DNA from: Parnassius smintheus behrii
Lineage: Eukaryota > Arthropoda > Insecta > Lepidoptera > Papilionidae
Reading direction: 5' to 3'
Assembly: GCA_036936625.1 (NCBI GenBank)
Contig: JAUPFT010000022.1
Span: 16,300,103 to 16,364,102 of the forward strand
Length of the DNA stretch: 64,000 bases
The stretch's first letter is position 1; each line of letters begins with the position of its first letter. Below, one piece after another: positions 10,601 through 21,339 of the stretch. Below the pieces are notes generated by a model. The model searched no databases, was not told the DNA's origin, and worked only from the letters and a program-made list of their open reading frames with translations. Position numbers and translations under genes: made by a program.

Positions 10601-11123
10601 TAATTCTATTTTGATATAGCACATACATTTATTTTAGGAGAATTTAACTCTCAAGTTTAATAAAAAGGTAAATTTTTTTTCAAAAATTTTAATTATTTAA
10701 CACTTTTATGTGTACTAAGGAATATCACAGTAGTTGAGTGATACTAGAGCTACAAATGATTCCATGAAATGGAATGACATATAATATGATCACGGTGCTT
10801 TCAGGTATAGAAGTACACTAAAAGTCTAAAGTGATATGATCTAAATGCTCATATTCTCTCATAAATTCACAATATTTAGTTTTAAATGAAGGATATCTTT
10901 TAAATTACGGATATAAAACGATATTTTGCGCTTTTATACGAATGCCCTAAGGTACTAGGATCCTCTTTTAATGGCATCGTCACGACAAAAAGTTGTGCAC
11001 AGACTCTTTCTTCAAGAAAAAGTGAATGTTTAGACGACACGTTGTCAAAATTCCAAAATTGAGTTAGGTCGGGGTGACGTTGCAGTAATGGCAAAAGAGT
11101 GCCAGAAGCAGAACTAGATTGAT
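10601..11123. other. AT-rich, nothing recognised
   Basis: No supportable gene or repeat copy. The right edge (11040-11120) may belong to the RTE fragment that follows. Confidence 0.45.
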
Positions 11124-11468
11124 GTGAAATACTACCGGACACAAGCCATCCAATGTGATAAATTCAGAAACGAGGATATCCGTAGTCAAACCAGAGTAAC
11201 CGATAAAGCCCAACGGATTAGTAAGCTGAAGTGGCAATGGACCGGCCATATAGCTCTAAGAACCGATAATGGATGGGGAAGAAAGGTTCTCGAGTCTCGA
11301 ACTAGTAGGCGTAGTGTAGGGCGACGCTCCACTAGATGGAGTGACGACCTGGTAAGACATGCAGGAAGTCGATGGATGCAGGTGGCTCAGGACCGTATTT
11401 TGTGGCATTACTTGGGGAGACCTATGTTCATAAGTAGACTTGTGAAAGGATGTAATGATGATGAATGA
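11124..11468 (+). pseudogene. RTE-group LINE, C-terminal fragment of a third subfamily
   Basis: The 114-residue frame carries the signature end of a lepidopteran endonuclease-RT LINE: 'SKLKWQWTGHIALRTDNGWG', 'RSVGRRSTRWSDDLV' and 'AGSRWMQVAQDR'. It differs strongly from RTE-A and RTE-B, so it is a separate subfamily. It ends in a TGATGA-type short repeat ('taatgatgatgaatgatg'), as expected for an RTE tail. Only the last tenth of the polyprotein remains; the ATG is accidental. A more worn copy of the same end lies at 33960-34190. Confidence 0.75.
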
Positions 11469-11541
11469 TGACCAGACATCCAAATTTAGTTTCGCACAAT
11501 TTAAGTAGATGTTTCCCTAAATGCATAAATAGTTCTGCTGC

Positions 11542-11970
11542 CTAAGACATTCCAAAAGCTCCTACTAGGATGTCTACGACCGAAGGAAAATTAAAGTTCG
11601 GGTCTGCTAGTATAAGACCTAAAGGAATAGGGACGTGATTTATGTGCACGACTGAAGACGGTAGATTTTTTTTTAATTTCAGGTAAAAAACACTCGATAT
11701 CAATACTAAAGGCACATAATAAAGATTCAATTGTGAAGAGACAAGACTGTGTACTGATGGATGTGTGATTATTAATACCCGGTACGTAGGTGCTCGTACC
11801 ACGGTGTGACAAACCCAGTCTGTCTCATAGTCTCTGCATAATAAAGTTGGCAGTACTACCGTTGTCTAGCACCAGCCTCGCAGTGTACTTCTTATCCGGC
11901 CCGCTGATCACATACACCATAGCCGACTCCTTGACTATAGGCTCGAAATCAAATAATGCCTGCATATCAT
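11542..11970 (-). pseudogene. BEL/Pao LTR-retrotransposon protease fragment
   Basis: Read on the minus strand, pieces in different frames line up with the aspartic protease of BEL/Pao elements: 'ARLVLDNGSTANFI' (the usual D-S/T-G active site, here DNGST), then 'RLGLSHRGTSTYV', and in another frame 'PIPLGLILADPNFNFPSVVD' with 'ILVG'. At least one stop and one frameshift separate the pieces. No RT, integrase or LTR was found nearby, so this is an isolated fragment. Confidence 0.75.
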
Positions 11971-12143
11971 GTCAAAACATGTCTCACGCAATTTTATAAT
12001 GATCACCTCTAAAATAAATATTTTTAATAACTTAGGCTGCGTTTCCCTGTAATGAAGCGCGCAATTAGTGGAACTTGTTTATTTCATTGATACTAGAATT
12101 ATCGTGAATCAATGACGTAAATGTATCTCGAAATTCGAGGCAG
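11971..12143. other. Unassigned
   Basis: Nothing recognised. Confidence 0.4.
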
Positions 12144-12240
12144 CATTACTATTTAGTCAGTAATGGAATTTAGATATGTGTAATAGCAGTAGACATTATT
12201 TAGTCAGTAATGGCGTTTTAAATATGTGCTATAGTACTAA
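12144..12240. repeat. Two-copy tandem repeat, unit about 48 bp
   Basis: 'atttagtcagtaatgg' starts two adjacent units (12144-12193 and 12194-12240) that then share 'ttta(g/a)atatgtg' and 'atag'. A simple local duplication. Confidence 0.7.
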
Positions 12241-12325
12241 GTTAAAATATGCCTGCTTTTTGCACACTCTGCATCACGCAAAGTCTCCAAGATAGTAGAG
12301 ATCGCCGAGATCTCCAAGATAGCTG

Positions 12326-12540
12326 TTGAAAAAAGTTTGCTTTCAGTCAGAGAAAATAGTCATCGGCTTCCACTACCCAGGATTAGACTCACTGGAGCCA
12401 GGAGGTATTTTAAATTTGCCGCTGCTAAAATTTGGAACGATTTGCCGCCACCAGTCCGGTCAAAGATGCCGCAAGTGGCTTATTCAAGAACAGTCCCTGG
12501 CTCTATGTGGCTTTGATACTCCCTCAAATTAGACAACTTT
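12326..12540 (+). pseudogene. CR1/Jockey-group LINE tail fragment
   Basis: In one frame around 12378-12475 the sequence reads 'RRYFKFAAAKIWNDLPPPVR', the same C-terminal motif as the relic at 3691-4083. A frameshift follows ('KWLIQEQ' is in the next frame). Ends with an AT-rich 3' UTR and a (TTTA)n-type tail near 12580-12602. Only the last about 50 residues are recognisable. Confidence 0.7.
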
Positions 12541-12699
12541 TTTTTGTATTTAGCAGCTATAATTTATTAATTGCTTTATTTATATTTTTATTTATTTATT
12601 GTTAATACGTGTGTTTCATCAATTGCCTATAAGAACCTGTACGAATTACGCGCAAAGGCTATTTAGGGCTTTTACTTGTTTTATAATTTTTTGCTTGTG

Positions 12700-13056
12700 C
12701 GAGACAAAAGTGTGCTCCAGACCGAATTTCGGTCACTGCGGTCACCCTCAACGGAGACTAGCCTTCGGTGCAGGACAGGATTTTAGTGCCCAAGCGTATG
12801 CGCAAGCATGGGTGCACCCTATTCCCTCACTCTCATAGTCCGATAAGACGGTAATCCAACACGACCAGAAAGAGATGCGCAGGACTAACGGCTTTCCCTG
12901 CTTTGCGAGGTACGGGAGTGAGACACCGCCAACTTCCTGATTCCGGCGACTACTGAGAATTTTTTTACGGAAAAACTCATTAATTGATTTTTTTTAAACC
13001 CATGACCTCATAATCAGCAGTCGCGCTACTAAAACCACAAGACCAACGAGGCAGTA
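12700..13056 (-). repeat. SINE family C, near-complete
   Basis: Minus strand begins with a tRNA-like head 'ctgcctcgttggtcttgtgg', an anticodon-region 'gactgctgattatgagg' and a decayed B box 'catgggttta'. The body runs to 'cgaaattcggtctgg'. The longest copy of the family here; others at 1270-1550 and 47735-47835. Confidence 0.75.
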
Positions 13057-13309
13057 AAAATAGTACTACTTAGTATTTGTGCGTAGAGTGCGATAGGGAC
13101 AACTGCAGCTTAGAACGATTTTACCTACCAGAATCATGACCAATCGACGTTTGGTATACCCATGTATTCTCAACGAAAACTAAGCCGATTAAATTATATC
13201 ATTTGTTAACTTAAATACTTTTCAAATTTCTTTGGTAGTAGTCTCATTACGGAGGTAAAAAGTGGTATTTTTTAGGTTTTTGGAAAGTCATATTTATATT
13301 TGTTATAAC
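13057..13309. other. Unassigned, upstream of the gypsy LTR
   Basis: Nothing recognised. Confidence 0.45.
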
Positions 13310-14022
13310 TGTGGCCGAGGAAGGAAAAGGGGAGATTTCCCGCCGAGCAAGGTGTTCCGTGTGGTGCAACGTGTCGCCGGGGAGCGGCCAACGCTCCGTG
13401 TGATAGTTTGGAGATGTTCTATATATTATGTTTATGATTCGGAATGTTGATAGCGTGATTTAGGCTTCGCTGTGTTTCGCTTGCGGTGCGACGACAGCGC
13501 CGCCACATCACCCCCTGCTCAGACCGGAGGTCGATACTGCAGCCTCGTTGCCGACAAATGTGCAAGTGCCAGGAGATTGCTTTGTAGTCTGCGGTGAGTC
13601 GAGAAGAAGGCAAGTAATCTGCAAAAGTGCCGTAAAGCAGAGGCAAGCAGTAAGGCTCAGAGCCGTGCCGAACACTGTATAGCGCAGAGAGTAGCTTGAA
13701 GGAACAGGAAGCGTTATTATTCCGGTGCTGCGATGAACCTTGAGACCTTCCGCCCATTAGTCCATAGCTGCATCCGACGCAGAACGCACGCCACTCTTGC
13801 GCAGGTCCGGCCTAACGCTTTCGCTCGGCTCGCTTCGGATTGTAGTCTCATTGTGTATATCAAGTTCTGTTTAAATGCTATCTTTTGTTCTGTGCTAACT
13901 CTTCCTTTCTTTTGCTGTCACTGTGTATGCTATCCGCCTTTCTAAACTCTCTTTGTGCTTGTGGACAATAAACATTTTGTGTGTTATATGTGGTGATTTT
14001 TATTTACATACATCACTACACT
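13310..14022 (+). mobile_element. 5' LTR of a gypsy-type retrotransposon
   Basis: Begins with TG ('tgtggccgaggaagg') and runs to the 'catcactaca' just before the primer-binding site. It is GC-richer than its surroundings and carries a polyadenylation signal 'aataaa' near 13967 followed by a G/T-rich stretch ('ttttgtgtgtt'), as expected for an R region. The exact left boundary is inferred, because no 3' LTR is present to compare. Confidence 0.65.
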
Positions 14023-14040
14023 AGTGACCCGCGTTTGAAC
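14023..14040 (+). other. tRNA-Trp-like primer-binding site
   Basis: 'tagtgacccgcg' directly after the LTR resembles the TGGTGACCCC primer site complementary to tRNA-Trp used by the CsRn1/Kabuki branch of gypsy elements. Two mismatches, so it is worn. Confidence 0.55.
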
Positions 14041-14066
14041 ATAAAAACAGTTTAAAAAAGTGTACA

Positions 14067-14900
14067 TTGGGCTTAAAAAGTGTGACCATGTCAAAATCAA
14101 CATCACAAGATGGCGGAGTTAGGGGCACGGCTTCAACCGAGATTTTTCGTGTCGGCGTTCGCATACCTCCTTTTTGGGCTGAGGAACCAGCTGTTTGGTT
14201 CGCACAAGTGGAAGGACACTTTTCGTTGTCCGGTATATCTGATGACAAAACCAAATTTTATTATGTCATATTTCAACTGGATCACCATTACGCAGCAGAA
14301 GTAAAGGATATAATTGTATCACCTCCAACTAAGGAAAGTATGAACACATTAAAAGCGAGCTTATTTAAAGGTTGTCGATGTCAAGAGAGGGGGAAGTTAA
14401 GCAGTTGTTAACGCACGAGAATCTAGGTGATCGTCGCCCATCCCAGTTCTTAAGATACTTGCGTCATCTAGCAGGGTTTGAGGTACCGGACGAGTTTCTA
14501 AACATCCTCTAGACGAGTCACCTCCTTACACACGTACAGACCGCAATAGCATCACAACCGCGAGCGGATTTAAACAGCTTAGCTGATTTAGCAGATGGCG
14601 TGATCGATATTGTCTCCGCTACGCCACAAATCGCAGCAACAGCTGTAGCAACTGGATCGAAGATTGACGAAATGGTTAGACAAATTGCGGAACTTACCAG
14701 GCAAGTAGAGGCACTTATTTTAAATAAAAATAGATCACGCTAGCGTTCCAAAAGTAGAAGCAGTCACCGACAGCACAGCCAAACCCGATTGAATTCCAAC
14801 TACAGGCGTTTCCCTAAATGTTGGTATCATTGGAAGTAAGGAGACACTGCAAACCATTGCGTCAAGCCATATGACCATGTGTCGGAAAACTTAAAGGGCA
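14067..14900 (+). pseudogene. gypsy gag, frame broken
   Basis: The first open part (14067-14411) has the gag signature 'RIPPFWAEEPAVWFAQVEGH' followed by 'DKTKFYYVIFQLD', typical of insect CsRn1-type gypsy elements. A frameshift near 14390 and a stop near 14511 follow. After it, 'DLADGVIDIVSATPQ' and 'MVRQIAELTRQVEAL' are readable, then a basic stretch and a nucleocapsid-like 'CWYHWK' ... 'HCVKPYDH' with a stop inside (14837-14839). Not functional. Confidence 0.8.
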
Positions 14901-14907
14901 GTCGTTA

Positions 14908-15162
14908 ATGGCGACATACGGCAGCCTTTCACAGCCAAATCGCCTCTTTGTTACAGACCGTAGAGGTAAAATGCAATTTTTAGTCGATACTGGGAGCGAC
15001 ATTTGCGTTTTTCCTAAAACGGCACTCAAACGAAGGCAACCAAAGACGGACTACCAACTTTTCGTAACCAACAGTACTAGCATTAGCTACTTACGGTTAT
15101 GCACATCTAGAGCTGTACTTGGGATTGTGTCGCGAATTCTCCTCGCGCTTCGTCGTGGCTGA
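14908..15162 (+). pseudogene. gypsy aspartic protease
   Basis: 'FLVDTGSDICVFP' at about residues 25-37 is the retropepsin active site (DTG). It continues the same reading direction as gag, 'RLFVTDRRGKMQ' leading in. The frame shifts after 'STSISYL', so the downstream part of the protease is lost in another frame. Confidence 0.85.
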
Positions 15163-15308
15163 CGTTACGAAACCCATCACCGTAGTAGATTTTTTATTGC
15201 ATTTTAACTAAATAGTCGTTCGACATTCGACATCAACGGCTAATTGATAATACAACAACATTAATCACCACCGCAACAACAGCATCTTCGCCTGTCATTA
15301 TTTCTTCA

Positions 15309-16131
15309 GTGAAGACCATGACAGGTGACACTAAATACCATGACATACTTAGAGATTATCCAGAGATAACACGACCATCTGGTACTCAGCAAGTTCCCGC
15401 ACATACTGCCGTTCATCACATCAGAGCTACACCGGGTCCTCCCGTCTTTTGTAATCCAAGACGGTTAGCACCCGATAAGTTAAAAATAGCAAAACAGGAA
15501 TTCACAGCCATGATAAAGTGCGGTAGAGCAAGACCATCTGACAGCCCGTGGTCATCTCCACTCCACCTAGCTCCAAAGAAGGATAACGTATGGCGACCAT
15601 GCGGAGACTACCGTATGTTCAATGCACGCACAATACCAGACAGATACCCGATACTTCATATCCATGATTTTGCACATAACCTCTCTGGTTCCCGTATCTT
15701 TTCCACCATAGATCTCGTAAAAGCTTACAACGAAATAAGGGTTGCTGAAGATATATGTAAAACGGCAATATCAACACCCTTTGGACTATATGAGTTCCCC
15801 TTCATGACGTACGGCTTCCGAAACTCTGGCCAGACGTTCCAAAGGTTTGTCGATAAAATGCTCGAGACCTGGAATTTTGCTATGCTTACCTGGACGACTT
15901 CCTAGTGTTCTCGCCAGACGAAGAAACTCATAAGAATCACCTGCATCAAATATTTGATAGACTCAAGAAATACGGAATGGTAATAAACACGAACAAATGC
16001 GTAATTGGGGCAACTCAAGTAACCTTTCTGGACTACACTGTCTCAACGCATGGTGTGAAGCCACTGGACTCGAAGGTCGAAGCCATCCAGAGCTTTCTCA
16101 TACCGAAAAACGTAAAAGAGCTTAGACGCTT
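15309..16131 (+). pseudogene. gypsy reverse transcriptase, N-terminal portion
   Basis: Recognisable LTR-element RT: 'PRRLAPDKLKIAKQEF', 'GRARPSDSPWSSPLHLAPKK', 'WRPCGDYRMFN', catalytic 'FSTIDLVKAYNEI', 'PFMTYGFRNSGQTFQRFVD'. A frameshift near 15870-15885 lies just before the catalytic YLDD, which is readable in the next frame as 'YLDDFLVFSPDEETHKNHL' (from 15888). The frame then runs to 'KNVKELRRF', where a SINE has inserted. The shift disables the polymerase independently of the SINE. Confidence 0.9.
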
Positions 16132-16454
16132 TATACGTGGTAGAGCCATGCTGCAGTTATATTAGTAGTATAGTTGTAGTACGAATGGGTCGGCTCGACC
16201 GGGGAAGGACCACGCTCTCACAGAATACCAGCGTGAAATAGTAGCTTAATGCTGCTGTATTTCGTATGGTGAGTGTAGAGAACCGGAGACCCTTTTTACT
16301 GGAAACGAGGCATTCCATCTTAGTCCTCACGGGTGACAACGCATCTGCATTTTGATTCGTAATCGAGGATAGATGTAGATGTCTATGGACCACAGCAACC
16401 ACTTACCATCAGGTGGACTGTGTGCTCGTTTGTCACCCTATCTTACAAAAAAAA
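16132..16454 (+). repeat. SINE family A, complete copy with target duplication
   Basis: A 323-bp insertion in the gypsy RT-connection coding sequence, flanked by the 8-bp duplication 'agacgctt' (16124-16131 and 16455-16462). It starts 'tatacgtggtagagcc' and ends in a poly-A run after 'caccctatcttac'. Poly-A plus a target duplication indicates retroposition. A weak B-box-like 'ggctcgaccgg' is near 16191; no clear tRNA head. This copy defines the family, of which I count about 14 copies in the window. Confidence 0.9.
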
Positions 16455-16462
16455 AGACGCTT

Positions 16463-17384
16463 CCTAGGGATGATTAATTTTTACCGAAGGTTCATCACAG
16501 GTGCTGCCAAAATCCAAGCACCCTTACATGCACTCCTGAACGGAACAGTCAAGGGATCGTATCCAATCGTCCTTTCTGATGACATCCTTGAGGCTTTTAA
16601 CAAGTGCAAACAAAGTCTCTGCCAAGCAGCATTACTAGCACACCCATACCTGCAAGCACGTCTAGCACTAGTCACAGACGCCTCAGGCTCGGCCATTGGA
16701 GCGGCGTTGCAACAAAGAAAGGATGGCAATTGGCAACCTCTCGTATATTTTTCGAGTAAGCTAAGTTCTACACAAAAAAAATATTCCCCATACCATCGAG
16801 AACTACTGGCGATATACGAGTCAATAAAATATTTTCGTTACATGTTAGAAGCGAGACACTTTACAGTGTACACGGGTCACAAATCGCTATGCTTTGCTGT
16901 CCACACAAGAAAAGAGAATTGCACTCCCAGGCAATTTAGACACCTAGATTACATTTCACAATTTACGACGGACATACAGCATAAAGCAGGAAAAGACAAC
17001 GTAGTAGCCGATACACTTTCACGAGTCGAAGACATAACTCAAGGAGTCACCTTAACTTTACTTGCCAAATCACAAGAGTGCGACCCAAAGTTAAAAGAAC
17101 TGCTCAGAGGAGAAACCTCTTTGTTACTAAAAAAAATATCAATACCTGGAACAGATATCTACCTGTATTGCGATGTCAGTACAGGGAAAGTACGACCATA
17201 CGTACCCAGAGACTTAAGACACATCGTTTATGAAAGCCTGCATGCCCTTAGCCACCCTGGTGCTAATGCATCATCTCGGCTAGTGTCACAACGTTACGTT
17301 TGGCCGAGCGTTCGCAAAGACTGTCGAGATTGGACAAAGACATGTTATGCTTGTCAGCGTGCGAAAATAACTAGGCACCAATAG
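16463..17384 (+). pseudogene. gypsy RT thumb, RNase H and integrase start
   Basis: Continues exactly where the SINE interrupted: 'FLGMINFYRRF' follows 'KELRR'. RNase H shows 'LALVTDASGSAIGAALQQ', 'WQPLVYFSSKLS', 'YHRELLAIYESIKYFRYMLE' and 'NVVADTLSR'. The integrase zinc-binding part shows 'ALSHPGANAS...' and 'CYACQRAKI' (HHCC). This long frame is open. Its stop at 17382-17384 precedes the integrase core. Confidence 0.9.
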
Positions 17385-17855
17385 GCACATTCGTCATCCC
17401 ACAGGCCAGATTTATGCACGTCCATATAGACTTAGTTGGACAACTACTACTATCTCATGGAAAAAGGTACTGCCTCACCGCAATTGACAGGTTTGCTCGA
17501 TGGCCTGAAGCAATACGTATTGAGGACATAACAGCTGAAACGGTCGCGAAAGCCTTCTTATCTGGATGGATTGCACGATTCCGATGTCCCATCGAAGTTG
17601 TGACCGATAGAGGAAGATAATTCGAATCAGCACTATTTAAATATTTCGCAGAAATATCTGGCTTTCAACACAAGCGCACAACAGCCTACCACCCGGCATG
17701 TAACGGCATGATAGAGAGATTTCACCGACAGTTGAAAGCAGCCACGGAAATGAAAGCTGGACTGAGTCACTCCAGCTAGTCATGTTGGGTATACGATGCG
17801 CCCACAAAGAAGACCTCGAAGCAATATCCGCCGAATTATTATACGGCGAAACATT
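17385..17855 (+). pseudogene. gypsy integrase core, truncated
   Basis: Shows the DDE integrase: 'MHVHIDLVG', 'YCLTAIDRFARWPEAI', 'EVVTDRGR', then a stop at 17618-17620, then 'FESALFKYFAEISGFQHKRT' and 'YHPACNGMIERFHRQLK'. In another frame 'GIRCAHKEDLEA' and 'AELLYGET' close the recognisable part at about 17855. The integrase C-terminus and the 3' LTR are missing, so the element is truncated on this side. Confidence 0.85.
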
Positions 17856-18440
17856 ATTTTTTACTTTTATTTCAAAACAAATATTTGCAATTTGCTTTAA
17901 AGGGTAAGATGAGATACTAATACACGATAATCTGATCTTATATAGATCGAGTATATTTGTATCCGATTTCATTTTTATTATTGGCCCGAAATAGCAAAAA
18001 CTCATAATATTAATAATGTATTAGTGGCTTTCTGTAATTAGATTATATTTTATACATATCATAAATACCCATTGTACGTTTTACTTAAGACGTTTTCAGA
18101 TATTATATTAGGATTATGGTACTTCAATATTTTTAGTTACTTATTTTAAGTGTCTTACTTTGGTCAAAAATATGCTTTATTTTTATTTACTTTTTAAACT
18201 ATTTGTTATGACTAAAATATATTTATACCTATTGGTATAAATAGTATTCCGCATGGATAGTGACGTAAAATAATTTATTAACCAAAAAAAATGGATGTGT
18301 GTCATAATTTGAAGCAATAGCTTCCGACAAACGGCGGTAGTAAACCCCTCTTTTACGCTTGATGCAAAACGCCAAGATGGTGACCAAGGTGCCAAGCCGC
18401 ATGGATGGCCGATAATTAAGGCAAGTCATCCCTAGAACGT
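17856..18440. other. AT-rich, nothing recognised
   Basis: Starts at the abrupt end of the gypsy element. No 3' LTR or coding sequence seen. Confidence 0.5.
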
Positions 18441-18444
18441 TTAG

Positions 18445-18505
18445 TGGCGGTGTAAGAATATCCACTTCCCCATATTGTCCCGTGGGTGTCGTAACCACAA
18501 AAGGA
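18445..18505 (+). repeat. Family E fragment
   Basis: 'gtgtaagaatatccacttcc' then 'cccgtgggtgtcgtaa', the family core in full. Confidence 0.6.
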
Positions 18506-18699
18506 AATCAATATAATCACACTGTACGTTTTGCCTTTTTTCTATAAAATAATATATTGTAACAAAAAGATATTCTTCCACGCACTAGAGGAAGTTTACA
18601 TCCTAAATTGTACAAGGTCAATCGTATTACTCGAAAAAAATATTTAAAGCCAATACAAATACTTCTTCAATCGCCGAAAATCAACATGAAACCAGTACG

Positions 18700-18800
18700 C
18701 TACGGAGCCGTAGCTGCAGCAAGAATGGGTTTGCTTGACCGGGAATGAACCATGCTCAAACAAAATATCATCGTGAAATAGCAGCTCAATGCTGGTGTTT
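18700..18800 (+). repeat. SINE family A fragment, 5' part
   Basis: 'gccgtagctgcag', 'gaatgggt', 'cttgaccggga' and 'aatgctg' follow the order of 16142-16255. The 3' half is missing. Confidence 0.5.
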
Positions 18801-18889
18801 TCCTTACTATTTTAAAGATATTTTAATAATTACAAGGCATTTCATTTTAATTATCTAGAGTGACAACACAAAAAGAATTATTTCAATTT

Positions 18890-19418
18890 AAATTTACAAC
18901 TTGCACATCAAAATCATTTTTTTATTACAACCGTTTTGGTTAGGAGGCTGCTTATTTTTAAAATCATTTAAAATGAAAAGATATACGGTAATGTTAATTT
19001 GATTTATGACAATTACACTATAAATGAAGTAACTACTGCTCCTTTTCTGGGCTTAATTATGGACAGTAAATTAAATTGGAAAGAACACATTAACGTATTA
19101 TGTATAAAAATCAGCAATCTTTCATATGCCCTTTATAAACTTGCTCCAACTATCAACACTGATGCACTTTTCTCGGCATATTATGGTCCCTTTGAATCTG
19201 TTCTCAGATATGGCATAATTTTTTGGGTTAACTCAACAAACACAGACATGGGATTTAAAATGCAAAAGCGACGCGTACGGGCCATATTCGATATTCAAAG
19301 TACGAAGAGCTGTAAGCCATTATTTATTAAACACAAAATTCTTTCACTTCCGTCGCTTTATACATTGGAAATAGCTTTATTTGTTAGAAGTAACCCACAC
19401 ATGTTTCTTCACCTATAA
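18890..19418 (+). pseudogene. CR1/Jockey-group LINE, RT C-terminal fragment
   Basis: The frame 18999-19418 holds the post-catalytic part of a non-LTR RT: 'FLGLIMDSKLNWKEHINVL', 'ISNLSYALYKL', 'YYGPFESVLRYGIIFW' and 'MQKRRVRAIFDIQ', ending with 'SLYTLEIALFVRSN'. The YxDD palm is missing, so it is a 5'-truncated, probably 3'-truncated, relic distinct from the copies at 3691 and 45771. Upstream 18890-18998 may be more of it in a broken frame. Confidence 0.8.
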
Positions 19419-19453
19419 CTCAAATATAACAATTATAAAGCGGTTAATTTGTA

Positions 19454-19501
19454 TACATTAATGTTTGATTGTGTATATATATACAATCAAACATTAATGT
19501 A
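19454..19501. repeat. 19-bp perfect inverted repeat
   Basis: 'tacattaatgtttgattgt' (19454-19472) is exactly inverted at 19483-19501 around a 10-nt AT loop. Lies about 35 bp after the LINE fragment. Confidence 0.85.
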
Positions 19502-19985
19502 AAGGTAATGTATAGGTAGTTTCTGAAAGTGCTGATCCGATGCTGACAATTCTTGAAATCTGATAGTAAGTACTATTATTGAAAGACATCCTTTATTGTG
19601 ATTGGATTTAGTTTGTTGTTTGAAACCAGTTTCTTTGTGAAAATCAAACGAAACAAGTTGATCTACTTGACTGCTGTAACGGTAACCACTCACTAAAAAT
19701 AATAAAAAATATAAAAATAATAAATGAACACAATATATTGCAAAGTACTTTCATAGCCATCATTATCACTTCCCAGTACAAGAAAATAATTTCCAGTACA
19801 AGTTCACTGCTAAACATAAACCCGAAAGGAATGCCACAAAGGAATATATCAGTCATCACTGGCAACGCGCACTGGTTGTACACCTTAGTTTTCAAGTGTT
19901 GATGTAAACGTGACGAAAATATGTGTCGTAAAATCCCGAGGGTTCTCAATAGAGAGAGACTCATCGATTAACCTATCGTTTTAAG
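19502..19985. other. Unassigned AT-rich
   Basis: Nothing recognised. Confidence 0.45.
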
Positions 19986-19989
19986 TTGG

Positions 19990-20170
19990 ATTTTTTTTTT
20001 TTATGGAAGAGGGGGCAAACGAGCATGCGGCTCACCTGATGTTAAGTGACTACCGCCGCCCATGATCAACCGCAACACCAGGAGAATTGCGGGTGCGTTG
20101 CCGGCCCTTTAGAAAGGAGTAAGCTCTTTTCTTGAAGGTCCCCAGGTCGTATCGTATCGTCGATTTACCT
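19990..20170 (+). repeat. Dispersed lepidopteran repeat (family D)
   Basis: Poly-T, then 'gggggcaaacgagcatgcgg', 'ctcacctgatgttaagtgac' and 'gcgggtgcgttgccggccct'. I know this as a very common moth/butterfly repeat. It shares the 'caaacgagca ... cacctgatg.taagtg' skeleton with the reverse strand of SINE family A, so the two families may share a 3' region. Confidence 0.65.
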
Positions 20171-20384
20171 AGCCGGACAAATTATCCAGGGTAAACATAC
20201 ATGCGAACCACTTTGAGCGTAAGTGCTCTCAGCAACTACCGGCATAGGGTGTAACATGGACGTTTGTCTATAGATATGAGCATGAGCTTTGTCTTAATGA
20301 AAAATTTTACTTGGATCATAAAATAATAACAATCAAAAATATATAAAATAAAAGTTCTTAAATCGGACCACATTCGTTTACCAT

Positions 20385-20450
20385 CATCATAATTACCTAT
20401 TTTTGGTCTTTCCCATAGTCACCTCTTACGACACCCAGCTGGTAGAATGG
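20385..20450 (-). repeat. Family E fragment
   Basis: 'cctcttacgacacccagctgg' is the reverse of the family core. Confidence 0.45.
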
Positions 20451-20839
20451 GATTGGGGTGGTTTCTTTTACAATATCACCATACAGATTGCTTCTGTATG
20501 GTGGCATTGTAAATTGTCTATCTACGTTAAAAAGAAAACGTTAGGCTATAAAATATTATTTGCTACCGATATTTTATGCTTCCCTAAGCGTAAATTCAAA
20601 GAAATAAAATACAATATCTTCTCAAGCGTTTAATGATCTATAAATATCAATGATATCCATCAGTAATAAAATTAAAGAGAAGAGCTTTTGTGATATAAAT
20701 GAGAGAAATAGAAAAAAAAATTCTTGATTTATATAAATACTACAGTTATAATAAAATTAATTTGACGGAATTTTTCGTAAAATGATTTCTAGGAACGAAA
20801 ACAAAATACTTATATGACAATTTGGATTACATAGTACTA
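20451..20839. other. Unassigned AT-rich
   Basis: Contains 'accatacagattgcttctgtatggtgg' (about 20480-20508), a small hairpin. Nothing else. Confidence 0.45.
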
Positions 20840-21330
20840 CTACTACTACTACTAGCTGTGCCACACGGTTTTACCCGCGTATAACATGCGTCTGAGCCGC
20901 GCGAAATAATATCACACCAAGTTCAAGCATTTAAGATAGCAATGTACAGAAAAAATGGCAAAATTAATAGAGTACTTTTATCTATCGGCATTCGTCCATT
21001 ATAGAGATAAGTTAAATTTTATCCACTCTCCTTCGCTCTTCCGGGTAAGCGTTATAACAGTAACAGCGTAAGCAAAGCGATATCACTTATAGTTTGCGCG
21101 CAATCTGCAACGAAATATGAACACTTTTTACGATTTATCATTTTTTTTGCACAAGGTCTAGTTTTTATAAAAGTTTCCCAACTTACCGACAAGACATATA
21201 TGATCATAGTAAAGTATATAATACGTTATTTAAAAATAGGTTCTATAACCATCTATGAACTCCTTCGTTTCACGCTCCTATACTTTTTTTAAAAGTTAAT
21301 TGGTTCGGCCTTTCAGTGAAATATAACTAT
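20840..21330 (-). mobile_element. Helitron-like terminal segment (tentative)
   Basis: The sequence 'actagctgtgcc...cggttttacccgcgt' at 20851-20886 is, on the minus strand, a GC hairpin shortly before a CTAG-type end, as in Helitron 3' ends. A short (TAC)n run precedes it. No Rep-helicase coding sequence is present, so it would be a non-autonomous copy. The other end is not located. Confidence 0.45.
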
Positions 21331-21339
21331 TTGTAGGGT

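Noticed and set aside
10365..10628. Open frames in several readings around the TA/TG microsatellite
   Set aside because: They translate to YI, TH or VC repeats and exist only because the microsatellite has no stop codon in those frames.
13419..13757. 112-residue minus-strand frame
   Set aside because: Lies inside the gypsy 5' LTR; LTRs are non-coding and there is no domain.
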